64,000 nt of DNA from Mugil cephalus (Eukaryota > Chordata > Actinopteri > Mugiliformes > Mugilidae), in the NCBI RefSeq assembly GCF_022458985.1, contig NC_061782.1:19586172-19650171 (forward strand), read 5' to 3'. The position numbers and the translations under genes are program-made. Below, in pieces: positions 13,101-38,941 of this stretch. Position 1 is the stretch's first letter, and each line of letters starts with the position of its first letter. The notes under the pieces are model-generated. The model did not search any database. It was not told the origin of the DNA and was given only the letters and a program-made list of their open reading frames with translations.

Positions 13101-16100
13101 CATACATCAGCTCAGAGAAAACATTTACTTAAGCATAGAAATCCTTTGATAATGTGGATTAAGGTGAGACACTTTTTTCAGCCAATTTTATTTTTGCTAT
13201 TTTGCCTCATTCACATGTCTTCTATCAAACTAGTTTTAAAAAGTGGTCAAGGCGCACATTTAGGTGTTCATTTCACTACATTTTGTCTGTGTTGCGCCTC
13301 TAAACCTCTAAACTGTCAGCCTCGTCTCGACCCCAGTATATGAAGTACCGTTGTGAAGCTCTTTTTCTCCCACAGAAGGCTGTTGGGTGCAAATATGGTC
13401 ATATCCTGTGTACTGGCAACCACATGCACTTACCAAACTTTCCAGATTTATTCCTAACTACACTCTGTAGTTATTTATTTATTTTCATATATTATTCAGA
13501 GCCTGATTTGTATAACATTTTACCCCTAAAACATGGTGGCAAAAATAGATTGTTTTGACTGTTGACAGTATTTTCTGATTTATGTTAAAAAAGAGATCAG
13601 AAATCCCTCTGTAAATACCTGAATCTACCTTAAATTAAACATGTTAACAAAATGAAGAATTTTGAACCTCACTTTAGCCATGATTCAGATTTCTGTTCTG
13701 GAAATGTATGCAAATTAGCTCATATTTAAGTAGACAACTCCTCATTTGCATATTTAAATATAAATTCACAAAACAATTGAAATACAAAAAAATATATACA
13801 TAATCAACTGGAGAAGTTTCATGGCGATATCTATTAGTTAAAAACTTTGCCCTATTCATCTGTAGTGTCTCCCTTTAATGGTGGGTACATCGAGCTGCAC
13901 ATAAAAGGAACATTAGGTTCTTAAATGCATTTAAAGTGATCTGACAGTGTAAGTTATAGACTCTACGTCTTGAGTCTTTGTCGTTTGAGTCATACTTTAC
14001 AGGCACTACGATGTTTATTGTCTGAGCTGCCGAGGGCACTACTTAATTAGGAAATGCAAAACACTGTTCTCTGTGTAGTCCGGAGGGAGAGATGAAGACA
14101 GAGCCTGGGATCCAGACACAGGTGTTTAGAGATGTACTGATGCACTAGACTCATGCTGCATTCAAGGCATGTTGCAGTCATTGTAATTAAGAGATTCCAT
14201 CTTAATAAATAAACTTCACATCAAAATCCAGCGTGAAATTATGTCTGGAGTTTTCTGAGAGCTTCTTTGAGCTTATTAATAGGGCCATAAAAACCCAGCA
14301 GACATGGAAGATTTGTCAGAATTGTCAGTGTGCAATATTTTAATCCCGCATCCACTGTCAAGTTTTGTAGCGGCAGATGCTCATTTAAAATGGGTCTATT
14401 CTAAATGTCTGGAAGATGGGAACTAGGTAAAGGAAAACTGAATTTTTCATGGAGAGTGCGTTTGGGCAGGACACTGTGTCTTTCAGTGGACATGAGTGAT
14501 GGTGATGTCTCCTCCCTGCAGCAGAAAAAAAAAGTTGATCCGGCTGTGCTGTCCATTTTCACAAGATTTATTTGAACACAAGAAACACGTGCGTGCGAGC
14601 ACAAACGTGTCGCATTTATCAATCACAGAGCGCAGTGAAAGTCAACAGGAAGTCAGAGTCATAAACAAAGGCAGAGCTAATGATCACTTGGGTGAACGGT
14701 AATCACGAGCTGAGTCAGTTGTTTTAATGTTAACAGTGCTAACGGTAAATGTATAATGGTCATTTCTGAGTCACTGGGGTGATTAATATCTATTTACACA
14801 ACGCTCTGAATCATTTGTGTGTCACTGTCTGCACTCAGCAGTCGTGCATCCTCTCATTCCACAATGGTTACACCTCCTAACTGCCTCCTTTCTCGTTCCT
14901 TCGACAGAGCTCGCCGGATGTTTTAATCCCCAAAGATCGCAGCAATGACCTGGAAGCCATTTCTCGGGTCATCCAAGAGGCCCGCCATTTCATCTACATC
15001 TCCATCACTGATTACCTGCCTCTCCTGGACAGCAGCAGCCACAGGTTAGAGCCACTCTGCGGTGATTTGGCAGACGTTCATCATCATTCAAGCCACCAAA
15101 CCATGTGTATGCTTCCGTGTGCATCTGGCTCTTTGCCCATGTTTGTGTGTGTCTGTACCCGTGCCAAGGTACTGGTCTCATATCGATGCTCTTATAAGAG
15201 AGGCTCTGATCCTGAGGAAGGTGCGAGTCCGTCTGCTGATAAGTTGCTGGGAAAAGACTCATCCACTCACTTTCAACTTCATCTGGTCCCTGAGGAGTCT
15301 GTGTATGGAGCAGGCCAACTGCTCTCTGGAGGCTGTAAGTTCAAGGCCACGTGTACTATTTTTACCCCTACAGATGCACTTTATCAATGCTCACTGCACC
15401 TCTGCATGCGTGTCTTTGTGTGTAGAAGTTCTTCAACCCCAGAGTGCAGAGGGATGGCAGTCTCCAGGGAATAAACCACAACAGGTTTATGGTTACAGAC
15501 AGAGCCATTTATTTAGGTGAGCTCATCGACTAGACTTTATGGCTGTGGCCCATGTGTCTCCGCTTGCTCCATGTCATTTTTAGTGTGCTTAAAGGAATAG
15601 GTCCACATTGATTTTTTTTTTGTGCAAGAATGAGATTAGAAGATCAATACTATCCTTGTGTAGGGATCTAGAGCCACGAGGAAATTTGGGTTTGGATAAA
15701 GACTTGAATCAGATGTGAAAACAACACTGTCCTGAAGTCCAATGTCTTAATGTTCACCTTTGAACATTACTTACATTTTTTTTTTTTTTAGATTAACATC
15801 AAGTAGAAGTTGCATCATGCAATGTTGATGTTTACCATTATCAATGCATAGGATCGTTAATTAGTGAACTTCAAATGCATTAGTATTCTTATTTAAGCCA
15901 ACGACATATCTGGGCTGTGGCTCCATGGTCGTCTTGCTTCTATACAACACCCAAAACTGATGTGTTTCCTAAGTTTCTGACTCCTGTCTGTTTCCTGACA
16001 GGCAACCTTGACTGGGTGGGGAATGAGTTCACCTTTAATGCGGGAGCAGGCCTCGTAATCACTCAGCCAGAGGGCGTCGAGGAGAGGAACTCCACGGTGG

Positions 16101-16549
16101 TGGAGCAGTTACAGGCTGTGTTTGAGCGGGACTGGTTTTCCCGTTACACCCGCTCACTCCAGGCTAATAAAATCCCTGTTTGCAACAAGCACCACATCAA
16201 TAGGCTGGTGTCCGTCAAAGCCAGCCACCTAGACAATGGCCCAGTGCCTATCAGAAAAGGCCAGCATGATAATGGACCTGCACCAATAAGGAACCACCTC
16301 AAAGTTGATGGACAGACGGCTGACAAAACAAGGCCCCATGACGACAGACTCAGCAAAGGTAGTCACCAGCAAATGGTGCCTCTAGTGCCACTTGTGGAGG
16401 GTCACCAAGAGAGGGGTCGAATCAAAATGAGTCACTTTGACAACAGGCAGATACAAATAGAAGGAAAGAGCCAGGACAGTCCAGTGGATCTACCTGGTCA
16501 GTCAGCAGAGAGCAGCGGCTTCAGAGAGATCTCCAACGGACCCCTGTGA
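1142..16549 (+). CDS. pld5: Inactive phospholipase D5 (3' nine coding exons, 5' partial)
   Basis: Coding exons: 1142-1278, 9352-9538, 11392-11500, 11715-11842, 12873-13070, 14908-15044, 15169-15334, 15426-15516, 16002-16549. All have GT-AG boundaries and compatible phases, giving 566 residues plus TGA. The first exon encodes SQQKCIVIFALVCCF and a hydrophobic type II membrane anchor followed by an acidic GEDEDG stretch, nearly identical to vertebrate PLD5. Later exons carry the luminal PLD-like domain, with signatures such as RVRLLISCW, DPLTFNF-like HPLTFNF, and GNLDWVGNEF. Both HKD motifs are damaged: the first reads H-S-S with Asp kept (His codon 11765, Ser replacing Lys at 11771); the second reads H-N-R with Asp kept (His codon 15477). 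The protein is therefore expected to lack phosphodiesterase activity, as known for PLD5; its role is unclear. The C-terminal tail is about 95 residues longer than the human one. PLD3 and PLD4 fit less well in the anchor exon. Confidence 0.95.
3071..3108. repeat. GAAA/GAA purine simple repeat
   Basis: Tandem GAAA units pass into GAA units and then poly-A. It is a purine-only microsatellite inside the large pld5 intron. Confidence 0.85.
5914..5935. repeat. Inverted repeat, 9-bp perfect arms
   Basis: The arms CGCGTGTGT and ACACACGCG are exact reverse complements around a 4-base ATGC centre. The alternating purine-pyrimidine sequence could adopt Z-DNA or a small cruciform. No function is evident. 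Confidence 0.7.
7294..7313. repeat. Poly-T tract (T20)
   Basis: Twenty consecutive T lie in the large pld5 intron. It could be the reversed poly-A tail of an old retroposon, but no body is recognisable beside it. Confidence 0.8.
8560..8760. promoter_or_regulatory. Candidate intronic enhancer-like block
   Basis: The block contains a near-palindromic CTTGCCAGTGGCAAG (8581-8595), several TAAT cores (CCATTAATG, CACTAATGC), an octamer-like ATGCAAA and a TAATTGC site within about 200 bases. This composition resembles vertebrate conserved noncoding enhancers bound by POU and homeodomain factors. Conservation was not tested, so this is inference only. Confidence 0.25.
8954..8991 (+). repeat. Imperfect direct repeat, copy 1
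   Basis: This about 38-bp segment ends in ATCTTGTACACAA and resembles 9171-9209. The two copies flank the tRNA-like fragment, which suggests a duplication with an insertion between, or two ends of one old repeat. Confidence 0.6.
8993..9062 (+). mobile_element. tRNA-like SINE fragment
   Basis: The stretch has a pol III A-box-like TGGTGGTTAGC and a B-box-like GGTTCGAGTC (9038-9047) at tRNA-like spacing. It resembles the tRNA-related head of common teleost interspersed repeats. It lacks an intact tRNA fold and a 3' CCA acceptor, so it is read as a retroposon fragment, not a tRNA gene. Confidence 0.5.
9171..9209 (+). repeat. Imperfect direct repeat, copy 2
   Basis: This is the partner of 8954-8991, sharing ATGCT-CA-GAGGC-AATCTTGTACACAA with a few substitutions. 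It lies just before the second visible pld5 exon. Confidence 0.6.
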
Positions 16550-19500
16550 CCTCAAAGCATGACCGGTCTGTTCTCCCAGAGTGAAATTTTTGGGGACCTC
16601 CTTTCTTCCAGTGACAATGGACTTCTACCACTGGGTCTTTGTAGCATTTTGTTATTGTCATTTTGTAGAAAACTATAATTCTGCTTAGTTTAGAGGTATT
16701 TTCTGGTTTGCAGGACTTGACAATGTACAGGGTAGAACTCAGGAAGGTAAGTGAACTCACCACTTGAGTCTGGCACTTTTGACGGATACTTTGAGAAAGG
16801 AACCAAACCATTTTGGTTTCTAAGAAATACTGATTAATACAATATTAATAATATTAGTATTATCTTAAAACCTTGGAATTTAGTTAATTTTTTTGTCCTT
16901 GAGGTCTCTCAAGCTAAAGGGACTGTATTTGTATTGACTGCCAGAAAACTGGGTGTCGGTTAAGTTGTTTGTGGCAGTCATGATTTATCACCCTTTAAAA
17001 GGGGGAGTAACACCTGCATGCTTATGCAGATTCAAAACGCCATGAACCAGATGTAGCTAACCTGCATCTAGTATTCAAGAAACACTCCAAAAAATGGGAG
17101 ATTCACCACTCAGCTTTGGTTGTTGTGGATCTATTATTGCCTCTATTCTCTGATTCATAGATCCACATATTAATTAGAACTAGTAATATCAGATCTTCAA
17201 ACCATCAAGAAAAAACGAGTTTAACACACACAAGTTACATCTACCAAATAATTTATTAGACTCTGGTAAAAGAAAGAACCCCATAACTCATGCTGTGTGT
17301 TGACCCAGATTTTAGCAACTGCGGCTCCAGAGGGACTTATCAAATCTTGTCCACAAGAACAAAGACCAGGATTGCAAAATGTTTCATTTTTTGGAGGTTG
17401 TGATTAAATTTAATTATCTTTTAGATGGGGCCTAACATGCTCTATCTGTTACTATCGGAAAACTACAACCTTCACTGCTTCAAGTCAAATAAAGGTTTGT
17501 GATAGTTTCCCTAGAGGATGGAGCCTATTGATCTGAAATGCCCTTAACATATATTCATTAGTGTTTCCTCATACAAATCCTAAGGAAAGAAGAGGAGATG
17601 GAATGCAGTGTCGTAACTTATTGAACAAATACTGAAGGAGCAGTTTGAAGAAGATGCCAGAGGATCTCTGCTGTTGGCAAATCAATACAATGAATTTTTA
17701 ACAGAGCCTGACAGTTTCACTTTAACCTGAAGGACATGGTGGCCTATAATGTCATGACTGCATATGTGTTCCCTCCGTCATGTGTAAGCAAAGCCACAGA
17801 GTCTAGGATTGTCTGAAAAGAATAACTAATTTACACGCTAGTTGCAACTTTCATTTGCTTTTTGAATGACTGCATGTCAGTTTACACACTCTTTGCTATG
17901 AGTGCAACTTTTAACAACAATGCTTGTGGAGTTTATAATAATGTAAAGGTATTTTTTAACTTTTAAAGCCATTCATTGAGCAAACAACTTTGTGTAGTCA
18001 GTCTGTCGTCTGAATTTGTTTAGCAGAATGAAAAAACAAAACAAAACATGTAATTCTGCCAATAAACTGGAGCTAAAACGTGCAGAAAGACAGACAGTCA
18101 GCATGGTAGAGAGAAAATTCATCAGCAAATGATTCTAATAATTGACTGATCAGTCATTTTTTGTCAACTATTCCCTGGTTCTAGTTTGTCAAATGTTAAT
18201 ATTTTTTTTATGATATTAAACCATATATCTGGTTTAACTTTTAGGAATAATGATGGATATTTTTAACTATTTTTCTTAATCAGTAATTTGAACAAACTAA
18301 ATCCTTAGTTGCAGCCCTTTAACGATATAATTTTTGATAGAAACCATTGAGGGCTTTACTTGTTTTCAGAGGATTTATGTGTGCACACTTCGCGTCTGCT
18401 CTGTTTGTGCTACAAGTCCAAAAACGTTACGTCTTGTTTCAAAAATACAAAGGTAGGTCCAAGCATTTCTTGGCAAAAGCAAAATCAGTTGAGAATTGTT
18501 GACTTGCCATTGTGGATATATTCTGCCCTCTAGAGGATTTCATAAGAGAGAACATTTCTTTTTACTTCTGCAATGTGATATATTATAAAAATCAGCCTTG
18601 GCTGCGGGTATATGTTGGTTCACTGACTACTGAATATATGTAACTTCATGTAAAATGTGTACAGAGTCAGTGTGATGTGAATGTTGCTGTTTTTCTGCAA
18701 AAATCTGAACTGAAGGTATTCTTAGAGATACGGCTTCACAATATCAGATTACATAATATGTAAATAATAACAATAGGGCCTCAGGCATTGCCCCATAGCC
18801 CTAATAATGGTAATTTACATTTACATATTAATTTTAACATGCAAAAAAAAGAATGAAAAACAACTTTTGCTTTACTGCTGTATGCGTACCCACATTTTCT
18901 CCATTTCTGTGTGAGTCACACTAATTCATCCGTGATTAATAATTCATTCAGCCTCACAATCGTACAGTATAACCTCAACAATTGCATCACATATTCTTGT
19001 AAAGCACTATGTTACCACACTGTATTGTTAAACTGTATTGCCTGGAGTCAGATCCCCTACTTTATGCTGCTATTATGTGTAACTGTCACACGAAAGAAGG
19101 AATGATGCTTAACGTATGTTATCTATTGAACTGTTTTGTTCTGTTTTTATCTATTGAACTGAGTATTTTGGTTTTTAACAAGAGTAACTAATTTCATATT
19201 AATAGGGACCACGACTCAGATGCCAAGGATTAACCTCTGCACTGGTTTACAATCTGCAACATGCAAATTACAATGTTGAAGCAAAAAGTAATTTTAAGTT
19301 AACCTGTATATGATACTATTTGTCTTGAGGTCAGAAGTCTGGAAGGAGCTGCAGAACGAAGCACTGTCACTGAGTGGTTCAATGGAAATGCTTACTGTTA
19401 AAGCTTTTATGTCGCCAACCTTTATTCTGTTGAATTGTTTCGGCATGACTTCTGCTTGCATGCCTTGCCTTTATGAACTGTGCACAATAGCTACAAGCCT

Positions 19501-19650
19501 TTCTAGAGATGATGCTATGATGAAACCTTGTATACCTTTAAAACTACAGAAGGAATGTATATTTATTGAATATCCTTGTTAATGCACACTACTGAATTAT
19601 ATGATCACTGAGTTTTTACTCTTAATAATAAAAAAAATATCTACGCTTTC
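16550..19650 (+). other. pld5: Probable pld5 3' UTR
   Basis: This is AT-rich sequence without credible coding exons after the pld5 stop. AATAAA hexamers occur at 17488, 18061 and 19627. The last lies just before the sequence changes character and is the best guess for the distal poly(A) site. Human PLD5 mRNA also has a long 3' UTR. The true end needs transcript data. Confidence 0.5.
19627..19632 (+). terminator. Candidate distal poly(A) signal of pld5
   Basis: An AATAAA hexamer followed by an A-rich run and a GT-rich region (GACTGTGTTTGTTTCTGTG), a plausible downstream element. Confidence 0.45.
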
Positions 19651-20500
19651 TGAGTGCGCATGCATTTGACTGTGTTTGTTTCTGTGTTTGGGTGCACAGT
19701 AAGGGATTTGGCTTTTCTAACTGGTTGATTAAAGCAAAGTGGCTTGCCTTAGAAGTTCACTGATGGCAGTCAGATCCCGTAAGTAGTCTGAATCAACGGG
19801 CCTCCAGCTAAGTCAAGGTTATAACAGAAATAAACCAGTTGATAATAATTGTATGAGGACTTTGATTTCAAATATTTTTAAGCATTAGCATTTTTTTATA
19901 ATCTACCTACCTTTGAACTGCTAGGTTCTGTTGTATTTTGGTTCACTACTGAAACATTACAAACATACAGGGTTGATAAATACTGTTTCTACTATTCACT
20001 GTGCTACACACAGCATGCTGACAAGACAGATACCTACTACTACTACTATCACTACTGCAACCTCCACTGCTCTTAACTACTTCCTCAAACATATATTACA
20101 GCACAGAATACAAAAGGAATATAAAAACACCAGATATACAAGAGGAATCTACAAATGGAACTTTTTCTGAGAGCTTTTCCTCAAGCAAAGTGCAAAGTTT
20201 ATGATCACCAACCACATGATCATATGGGAATGCATTCTGAATTCAAACATGTCTATACAAATGCCAAGGCATGCATGAAAATAACGTGTGATGTTGAGAG
20301 ATTGTGGTCCCACAGTAAAGCATACAGTGCAAAAAAGAAAGGCATCAAGGAATTTTGCAGTGGAATCTTGGTCTGTGCACACTGCATATATAATAAATAA
20401 AATATGTGTCAATGTTTTTGCCTAGGGTGTTATTTAGGGTGTTAGATCGGGTGCATATTGATAAAAAGATCTGTGTTAATACCTTTAGGTGTGCAGACAG
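19651..20500. other. Intergenic pld5-cfap36
   Basis: About 0.85 kb separates the likely pld5 end from the cfap36 promoter. It includes a short (ACT)n-like tract near 20036-20070. Two overlapping open frames near 20150-20410 have no family resemblance. I see no gene. Confidence 0.55.
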
Positions 20501-20547
20501 CAGCGGCTCCTCTGCAGTTACCTGTCTGGGCTCGACAAGAGGCGCAT

Positions 20548-20555
20548 TGACGTAA
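20548..20555 (+). promoter_or_regulatory. CRE-like TGACGTAA site
   Basis: TGACGTAA is a CREB/ATF-C/EBP composite-type site placed 2 bp before the X-box in the cfap36 promoter. The pnpt1 and ppp4r3b upstream regions also contain TGACGTC cores. Confidence 0.4.
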
Positions 20556-20557
20556 CG

Positions 20558-20571
20558 GTTACCCCAGCAAC
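20558..20571 (+). promoter_or_regulatory. RFX X-box in the cfap36 promoter
   Basis: GTTACC-CC-AGCAAC matches the X-box consensus GTNRCC N(0-3) RGYAAC at every position. It lies 266 bp before the cfap36 start codon. RFX transcription factors drive ciliary genes through such sites in proximal promoters, and CFAP36 is a ciliary protein, so the position and gene identity agree. Confidence 0.75.
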
Positions 20572-20815
20572 CGATTAAGCGTCACCATTCTCGACTCTGA
20601 AATTCATGACTGCGCATTTCTTCTCAGAGATAGTCCCGTCTCTTTGGGTGAGGAAAAAATAGCATTCACGGAGGAGTCATGGAGGATAGTGAATAAAGAA
20701 CAACAAACCAGATGTCTTTCCCCCCCGTCTGTTCGGACTGTGTATGTTCGTGCTGCGAGCGAAGCTGGACGGCCCGACCTGAACCACCTCGCTGTGCCCG
20801 TGCTGTTGCCGCTAA

Positions 20816-28247
<7,432 letters not shown>

Positions 28248-29620
28248 CTTCCCCTCCTAGTGCAATAATCTTGTTTCTGTCCTGTCCCTTTACTCTGTTA
28301 ATTCAGACACATGGCTTCCTTCTCACTGCCACATAATCCACTTCACGTTAGAGTTTTTCTCCAAAGAATCATAAAAAGTACAAGATCTTCCTTCTTCAGA
28401 GTTTCACTGCTGTCTAGAGCAAGAAGTGTGCATCTCATTTTCTGATTATACCAGTGGACCCTCTCTACTCTAACAAGCCACACAAGTATTCAAAGGTTTC
28501 TTTTAGCGAGAATTCTGCTAAAGTTAGTTGGAAATGGTTTTTATTTGACTTCAAATTAGTAGATGATGATGATTGTGTCCAAAATCACCCTTCATTTACC
28601 ACTAAGTGCACTATATTTACTTTAATGATGCTTTAGAGTCTAAAAAAAAAAGGCAAAAAAAGTTACTGGCTCTTTCATGCTCTTTGTACCTTTAAAAATC
28701 CTACACGATAAGTACACTACTCGCTAGACATCTCTGGAGCGGCAACAATTCAACGGCTGGTCAATCGACAGCCACTTTTGTCATTTTACAGCGAAGGTGC
28801 ACATGAAAAATATTATTTTGACACGTAACTGTTGAGCTCAATGGAATTTTTCAATTTTCTTCCATTTTATAGATGATAATTCAAGACGGTGACCGTCAGA
28901 ATAGTTTGTTGCGGCAAAAGTGTCACACAACAATGCTTTGAGTAGATGTGAAAATTATTATTATGCAACACTACATCAGTCAGTGAATGAGGTGGATGGT
29001 GTCTGAGATCCAGTTTGATTAGTGGAGGGATTCTGGACGCAGCTCGTTCCTCTGTACACGACGATTAAAGACGTTACGAGGCGTGTGACGATTCAGAGTT
29101 GGTGTTTAACCACTGCTGGTCTTGGAGAATTAGGGGCGGGCGGGGGTCGGCCATTATTGATGGCGGGAAGTTGCTTTTGGGAGGTCTTATGTTAGCATTC
29201 CCACTGTAGCAGCTCATGCTAGTTAAAGAAACACAGTGAGAGTTGTCAAGGTGAACACATCACCACGAGTTCATGACGGGGGCCAAGAGAACAGTTTCTA
29301 CAAGGAGTGCAGTATTTATCTTCAAACCGATCCTCACTTAAAGAAATAATGCACCGATTTCTATGTAATATTGTTATCATGTATGCTGTTTAATAAATCA
29401 CATTTTATAGAAACGCCCTGGACCTCGACTGAGTGTATAAAAACTGAAGCTTGAGTGTGTAGATGTAGACAGGCGAGTAGAGGTCAGCCTGTAGGAGCTG
29501 GTCTGAAGATGGATCTTCTGTCTTAATCAGAGACGTGTACGTTTAGCTTTCCTTAGTCAAGATGCCAGCAACTTGAAAGAAAATACCCCCCAAAAATACA
29601 GTACTAAATAAAGTATTTAG
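28248..29620 (+). other. cfap36: Probable cfap36 3' UTR
   Basis: Non-coding sequence follows the cfap36 stop. AATAAA hexamers at 29392 and 29607 are the candidate poly(A) signals; the first is followed by a TG-rich stretch. There is no convincing open frame. Confidence 0.5.
29392..29397 (+). terminator. Candidate poly(A) signal of cfap36
   Basis: AATAAA about 1.15 kb after the stop codon, with GT-rich sequence (GAGTGTATAA, TTGAGTGTGTAG) downstream. Confidence 0.45.
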
Positions 29621-30100
29621 TGTGCACCATGTTCTGAAGCTGCACTGGCCAATCTGCAAATCGTTCAAACAAAGCTAGATTCACAAGTTCAATGTCAGGG
29701 TCACATTTAATTTCAAAACTTGTCAAATAAATTCATACAAATGTTAAGAATGGATAGTGGTAGTAAATGCACTTGGTACAAATTCATCAAGGGAGAGCAG
29801 AAACAGTCATATTATTGGGTGACGCTAACAGACAGGAGGAAAGACGATTTCACTGCTCAGGTGCTGTTGAATTCCTGAAAAGCACATTGGCAATCATTTT
29901 CCTTGTGCTCCCACCCTGCTGCTCATGGTGCAACTCAGACAGTTGAAGATAATGGTGCCATCTAGCATTTTCTTAGTAAGTCTCGATTTCCCTTCATCTG
30001 CCCCTCAGTGTGCTTGTTATGAGATCAGGAGAGAAGATCTATTCCAGCCTGAAACGTCCTTCTGACACTGTCAAGCCTGTGGTGTGTCAGAAATACTCCT
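29621..30100. other. Intergenic between convergent cfap36 and ppp4r3b
   Basis: About 0.5 kb lies between the two tail-to-tail genes. No open frame or repeat is recognised. The exact 3' ends are unknown, so transcripts may overlap here. Confidence 0.5.
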
Positions 30101-31783
30101 CTTGAACAACACTGCAGGGTTAAATCATCTTTATCATAACTAATAAAAACATTCATTCAATTAAAAACAGTAAAAAAGAAAAAAAAAGAAAAAAGAAAAA
30201 TGTTTTCCTTCCACTTAAAATTGATCTGCAGAGTTTTAATTGGCCAAAGGAAACTTTGAAATGAGCCACACATCGCGAGACTGAACTGATCTCAACTGGA
30301 GCGGACCATCCTGGACCTTCAAACTGGGACAAGAGCCTCCGAGCACCTCGACTCACCAGAATCCTCCGCCACTCAGAAATAAATTAGACGCTACAACGGC
30401 TAGCAGTGTTACAGACAAGGTGGGTATGTCGGTGTTTCTGATGCAAATTAAACTCTGAACCTGAGATCTGTCTGGGAGGGGGCGCGCCGAAACCTGCACC
30501 TCGCGAAGCGAACGTGCTCCGAGCACACCAACAGCTCAGGTCTGCCACCCAGTTAAAAGTGAGGCTGGACTTGGGACGAGTCCGGAGCATCGTGACGGGG
30601 ACGCTACGTCTTAAAACCGACTAAAATACAAAACTCCAGACACCCTCAAAATGTTGGCTGCAAAAATGACTTTACTGCAGTTTTAATACGTTATTTTTTT
30701 AAAACCAGCATTTGCGACTTCTCTGCATTTTACATTAAATCAAATGAACTGACTGAAAGGGTGAACAGTGACCCCCACTTTTTTGTGTAACAAAAACAAA
30801 CAAAAAAAAAAATACACAAGCAAGTAGGCATCTCTCTCCCCTTTCAAAAATCACATCAGGGGCAAATGATTAAAAAGAAAAAAAAAAAAAAAAAGAACAT
30901 CTGTACAGTACTTAAACATTTCGTGAAATACAGGATTTCTGGTTGACGCAGTCCTGTGCGTAATACGCTGTGTGTTGTTTTGTGTGTGCCTTGACCAAAT
31001 TGACGCCATGGCTTTTGAAAGTTTGAGTCCTGCTCCTCTGGATCTAAGCATCGATACTGAGTACTGAGTTTCCATCCTGGCTGACGCGTCAGCTCCCTCG
31101 TCTCTCAGAATTTTTGAATGATTTTTCTACGTCTCCTAGATCCCTCTACCCCCCCCCAAACAAAAGTTCTGTGGCGGGGCGGCACACGTGGCTTCAGCCA
31201 GTCAAGCTTTCTATAACTATCGTGGCTAGTCCTGCTAGCCTGACTGGCCTGCTGAGCAGTTCATATATACTGGCTGGTTGTGTTCTGGCTTTCCCAGTCT
31301 CTGGAGCACATTGGTTCAGGTTCAAGAAAGGATGAAAGGGAGAGTGGCTACTGTTGGAGCAGGAGCAGCAACAGAGGAAAAAAATTGGGAAATGACTCAG
31401 GACTCTGATTCATCCTCTGATTGGTACACGGGATGGTGGAAACTAGTTCAGAAAGAAGAGCATGGGTGAGTTCGCCAAGGGTCTCCTCGGCAGGAAGAAA
31501 GGAGATTTGGAGGCAACGGGAAGAAGAAAAATCAACAAGCTGAGGGAACAGATTGATTTGTCTTTCTTTCCAAAAGGGAAACCTTTCACCTCCTTCCACG
31601 GAGGGAAGAAAGAGGAGCAGATATGAGAAGTGACTGAGTGAGGGTGGAGCTCGTCTTTGCCCGTCTCCTCAGAGAGACTGACAGGTGGCACAGTCAGGCC
31701 AGGGACCAATGAGACGACCAGAGGAGGGTTGATGGGAGGGACTCTGTGTCCATCCACCACGACTGAAGGGAGGACAACAAGCC
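30101..31783 (-). other. ppp4r3b: Probable ppp4r3b 3' UTR
   Basis: The sequence after the ppp4r3b stop lacks coding potential and carries A-rich tracts (30177-30200, 30877-30897). On the minus strand I find no canonical AATAAA; variants are GATAAA (plus-strand TTTATC near 30130) and ATTAAA (plus-strand TTTAAT at 30235 and 30682). The 3' end is therefore uncertain. Confidence 0.4.
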
Positions 31784-38613
<6,830 letters not shown>

Positions 38614-38892
38614 GGTTAACCGAGTCGGAGCTAGCAGGCTAGCTGGCTGCTAACTAGCTATCACCTCGCCCCGTCTAGTGTTTTCCTCGACCTGTTAACT
38701 TTGTTTCCACCTGCATGTTATTAAACATGCACGTCTGAGGGAAGTTCGCAATAGCAGTAAAGTATGTCGGTAGCTACTTCAAAGACATATTACGTTTACG
38801 GCGTGGATAAAGTCAACAGGAGGCCTAATATCAAACAGTAAAATTCAGGGAGAACACAACAACTCCAACGGCCTCCTTGCTAACGTCCACAG

Positions 38893-38904
38893 GCCGCCAT
38901 CTTG
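38893..38904 (-). promoter_or_regulatory. YY1/TISU-type element upstream of ppp4r3b
   Basis: On the minus strand the site reads CAAGATGGCGGC, matching both the YY1 core and the TISU consensus SAASATGGCGGC. It lies about 285 bp before the ppp4r3b start codon in the sense orientation. Its internal ATG opens a six-codon frame that stops at once (ATG GCG GCC TGT GGA CGT TAG), so it is not the protein start. It probably marks the transcription start region. Confidence 0.65.
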
Positions 38905-38933
38905 TAATCCGATCGTTGTGTCTTTTTCTTCTT

Positions 38934-38941
38934 CGACGTCA
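38934..38941 (-). promoter_or_regulatory. CRE-like TGACGTCG
   Basis: On the minus strand TGACGTCG lies about 30 bp upstream of the YY1-type element, a usual position for CREB/ATF sites in housekeeping promoters. Confidence 0.4.

Noticed and set aside
20149..20412. Overlapping plus- and minus-strand frames between pld5 and cfap36
   Set aside because: Short, no family resemblance, no promoter or splice support.
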